Source: a bacterium (GTDB taxonomy: Bacteria > Spirochaetota > Spirochaetia > Treponematales > Rectinemataceae). From it: 7,051 bases of DNA. Each line of letters opens with the position of its first letter. Position 1 is the stretch's first letter. Shown here one piece after another: positions 5,910 to 7,051 of this stretch. The position numbers and the translations under genes were made by a program. The stretch lies in assembly GCA_021813065.1 (NCBI GenBank), contig JAKALZ010000095.1:1-7051 (forward strand). Direction: 5' to 3'. The notes beneath the pieces are model-generated. The model was not told where the DNA came from. It searched no databases and saw nothing but the letters and a program-made list of their open reading frames with translations.

Positions 5910-5939
5910 TTGACCTCTCGCGGCGCTCCATGCTACGTT
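5910..5939 (+). promoter_or_regulatory. Possible promoter for yajC-secD
   Basis: TTGACC (5910-5915, 5/6 match) is followed after 18 bp by TACGTT (5934-5939), a weak -10 box rescued by an adjacent TGC that makes it an extended -10. It lies in the 67-nt gap between arcC and yajC. If used, transcription would start near 5946 and yajC-secD could be expressed without arcC. The weak -10 leaves read-through from arcC as an alternative. Confidence 0.4.
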
Positions 5940-5970
5940 TTCTGGAATTCTTTTTTAACAAGGAAGATAT

Positions 5971-6351
5971 ATGAATGCTATTCAGAATGGTTTGAACTTG
6001 CTTCAGCAGACTTCAGGCTCCTCGAATCCGACGGGATCGCTTGTCTCCACAATTGTGACATTCGGTCTTGTCTTCGTGATTTTCTATTTTCTCATCATCC
6101 GCCCGCAGAACAAGAAACAGAAACAGGCGCAGCAGATGATCGCCGGAGTCAAGAAGGGCGATAGAGTCGTCACCATTGGCGGAATCCACGGAGTGGTGGC
6201 GTCGGTGAAAGAGTCAACCGTCGTGGTGAAGGTTGAGGATGGAACGAAGATCGAATTCTCGAAGTCCGCGCTCGCCACAGTGAGCCCAGGCAAAGCAGAA
6301 GAGAAGGCAGAAGCCGCCGAAGAGCCGGCAGAGAAAGCCGAAGAAAAATAA
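5971..6351 (+). CDS. yajC: YajC, preprotein translocase accessory subunit
   Basis: YajC is a small inner-membrane partner of SecDF in the Sec export machinery. The 126-residue protein has a short polar amino terminus, one membrane segment (about 23-43) ending in the family motif 'FYFLIIRPQNKK' (38-49), and a cytoplasmic domain with 'KKGDRVVTIGGIHGVV' (61-76) typical of YajC. The protein ends in an alternating Lys/Glu/Ala tail (about 108-126), low in complexity and longer than in many homologues. AAGGA (5960-5964) sits 6 nt before the ATG. The adjacent secD on the same strand, 93 nt downstream, confirms the usual yajC-secD-secF order. The tail is probably disordered and its role is unknown. 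Confidence 0.95.
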   Translation: MNAIQNGLNLLQQTSGSSNPTGSLVSTIVTFGLVFVIFYFLIIRPQNKKQKQAQQMIAGVKKGDRVVTIGGIHGVVASVKESTVVVKVEDGTKIEFSKSALATVSPGKAEEKAEAAEEPAEKAEEK

Positions 6352-6358
6352 AGTTTTT

Positions 6359-6396
6359 GATATGCGGGGCACCATTTCCTGGCTGTCCGGCATATC
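6359..6396 (+). other. Interrupted hairpin in the yajC-secD intergenic region
   Basis: GATATGC (6359-6365) is exactly complementary to GCATATC (6390-6396). Beyond a single G-G mismatch the pairing continues for five more pairs (6367-6371 with 6384-6388, including one G-U), giving about 12 pairs around a 12-nt loop. It begins 7 nt after the yajC stop. No U-run follows, so it is not a standard intrinsic terminator. It may stabilise or process the yajC-secD mRNA, or attenuate read-through; the role is inferred. Confidence 0.5.
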
Positions 6397-6444
6397 GCGT
6401 TTCTCCGCATTCTATACATCCATGAGAGGATTGGAGTAACCGGT

Positions 6445-7051
6445 ATGAGCAAAATACGCCGCCTACTGATCGTCATAGCTGTGCTCGCCGTGGCTTTCAT
6501 GTTCCTTTTCCCGACTATTCAGTGGTACTATTTGACGCCGAAAGAGGATCAAGCCATCGCGGTCGGTTCCCGTGAACAGATTAGAGAATATTCACGGCAG
6601 ATGACCTATCTCGTCATCAACGATCTTAAACAGAAGGCAATCGCCAACGACAGTGCTGATCTGTCGGGGCAGAAGAGCTACAAGGTCGCGCTGGATGCCT
6701 CCAAGAAGGCTTATTCGCTCGCGAAAAAACCCGCGCCCAAGACATGGAACGCAACCGCGGTACTCTCTGGGTTTTCCAGTGAGCGCGCGATGTTTGATTC
6801 CATCGAATCAATTTACCGAGAGCGCGTGTTGAGTCTGAAGAATCTGCACTCGAACGCGGTTCAGTTGGGGTTGGATCTTGCGGGCGGAATGAGCGCGGTC
6901 ATTCAAGCCGATCTCAATGGATTATCCCAAAAGGTTGGGCACCCGCTCTCCCAGGCTGAAAAAGACGACGCGATGAAGCGCGCGGTTGAGATCCTCAACT
7001 CGCGCATCGACCAGTTCGGATTGACTGAACCGGTCATTCGCCAGCAGGGAG
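6445..7051 (+). CDS. secD: SecD, protein translocase subunit, 5' part (3' truncated by window)
   Basis: SecD, with SecF, uses the proton motive force to help preproteins complete export across the inner membrane. The 202 codons present begin MSKIRRLLIV, with a first membrane segment at about residues 7-24, followed by a roughly 115-residue periplasmic stretch and then the strong signature 'QLGLDLAGGMSAVIQAD' (140-156) and 'ILNSRIDQFGLTEPVIRQQG' (183-202), which belongs to the P1 head domain. The frame remains open at the window edge; the other five membrane segments lie outside. GGAG (6433-6436) is 8 nt before the ATG. The 'FPTIQWYYL' junction after the first membrane segment resembles spirochaete SecD proteins as I know them, which is the main basis for the organism guess. 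secF is expected next. Confidence 0.95.
   Translation, partial: MSKIRRLLIVIAVLAVAFMFLFPTIQWYYLTPKEDQAIAVGSREQIREYSRQMTYLVINDLKQKAIANDSADLSGQKSYKVALDASKKAYSLAKKPAPKTWNATAVLSGFSSERAMFDSIESIYRERVLSLKNLHSNAVQLGLDLAGGMSAVIQADLNGLSQKVGHPLSQAEKDDAMKRAVEILNSRIDQFGLTEPVIRQQG

Noticed and set aside
6352..6444. Intrinsic terminator after yajC
   Set aside because: The hairpin is real, but the bases after its 3' arm (GCGTTTCTCC) form no U-run, and secD follows on the same strand, so termination is not the likeliest role.
1..7051. tRNA, rRNA, CRISPR array, insertion sequence or phage element
   Set aside because: I saw no repeated spacer structure, no cloverleaf-like sequence with a T-loop signature, no transposase-like frame and no terminal inverted repeats. 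Reading by eye could miss a small RNA.

Overview
The window looks like ordinary chromosomal housekeeping DNA from a moderately GC-rich bacterium. My best guess is a spirochaete of the Treponema/Rectinema type. This rests on the overall look of the SecD amino terminus (an 'FPTIQWYYL' type junction after the first membrane segment), of the diacylglycerol-kinase-like fragment, and of the compact TtcA-like protein. It is recognition by eye, not a search result. I see no mobile element, CRISPR array, tRNA, rRNA or phage gene.

Layout. The left edge (2-382, + strand) is the 3' end of a diacylglycerol/sphingosine-kinase-family gene. It converges on a long minus-strand gene block. Read in its own direction, that block runs ispH (4800-3910), a nitroreductase-family gene (3913-3332), udk (3307-2621), msrA (2453-1935), a ttcA-like gene (1938-1207), thpR (1199-621) and finally a 46-codon orphan reading frame with a very good ribosome binding site (555-415). 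Two gene pairs share ATGA stop/start overlaps (ispH/nitroreductase and msrA/ttcA). ttcA and thpR are 7 nt apart, and nitroreductase and udk 24 nt. The only long breaks are 167 nt before msrA and 65 nt before the small frame.

Right of ispH, a 158-nt divergent control region carries two back-to-back promoters, both with extended -10 elements (TGC-TATTAT and TGC-TATACT). The ispH promoter sits so close to its start codon that the mRNA is predicted to be leaderless. The + strand then carries arcC (4959-5903), yajC (5971-6351) and the 5' part of secD (6445 to the window edge). A strong interrupted hairpin lies in the yajC-secD gap.

Functions. The block mixes isoprenoid synthesis (IspH), pyrimidine salvage (Udk), tRNA thiolation (TtcA), RNA 2',3'-cyclic phosphate processing (ThpR) and redox repair or reduction (MsrA, nitroreductase). 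IspH and TtcA are probably iron-sulfur enzymes, and MsrA repairs oxidised methionine, so a loose redox theme is possible but unproven. YajC and SecD belong to the accessory protein-export complex; secF probably follows outside the window. ArcC stands alone here, without arcA or arcB.

I did not find an obviously new biological system. The points most worth a second look are the orphan 46-aa frame, the predicted leaderless ispH transcript, the yajC-secD hairpin, and the paired palindromes around the arcC promoter.
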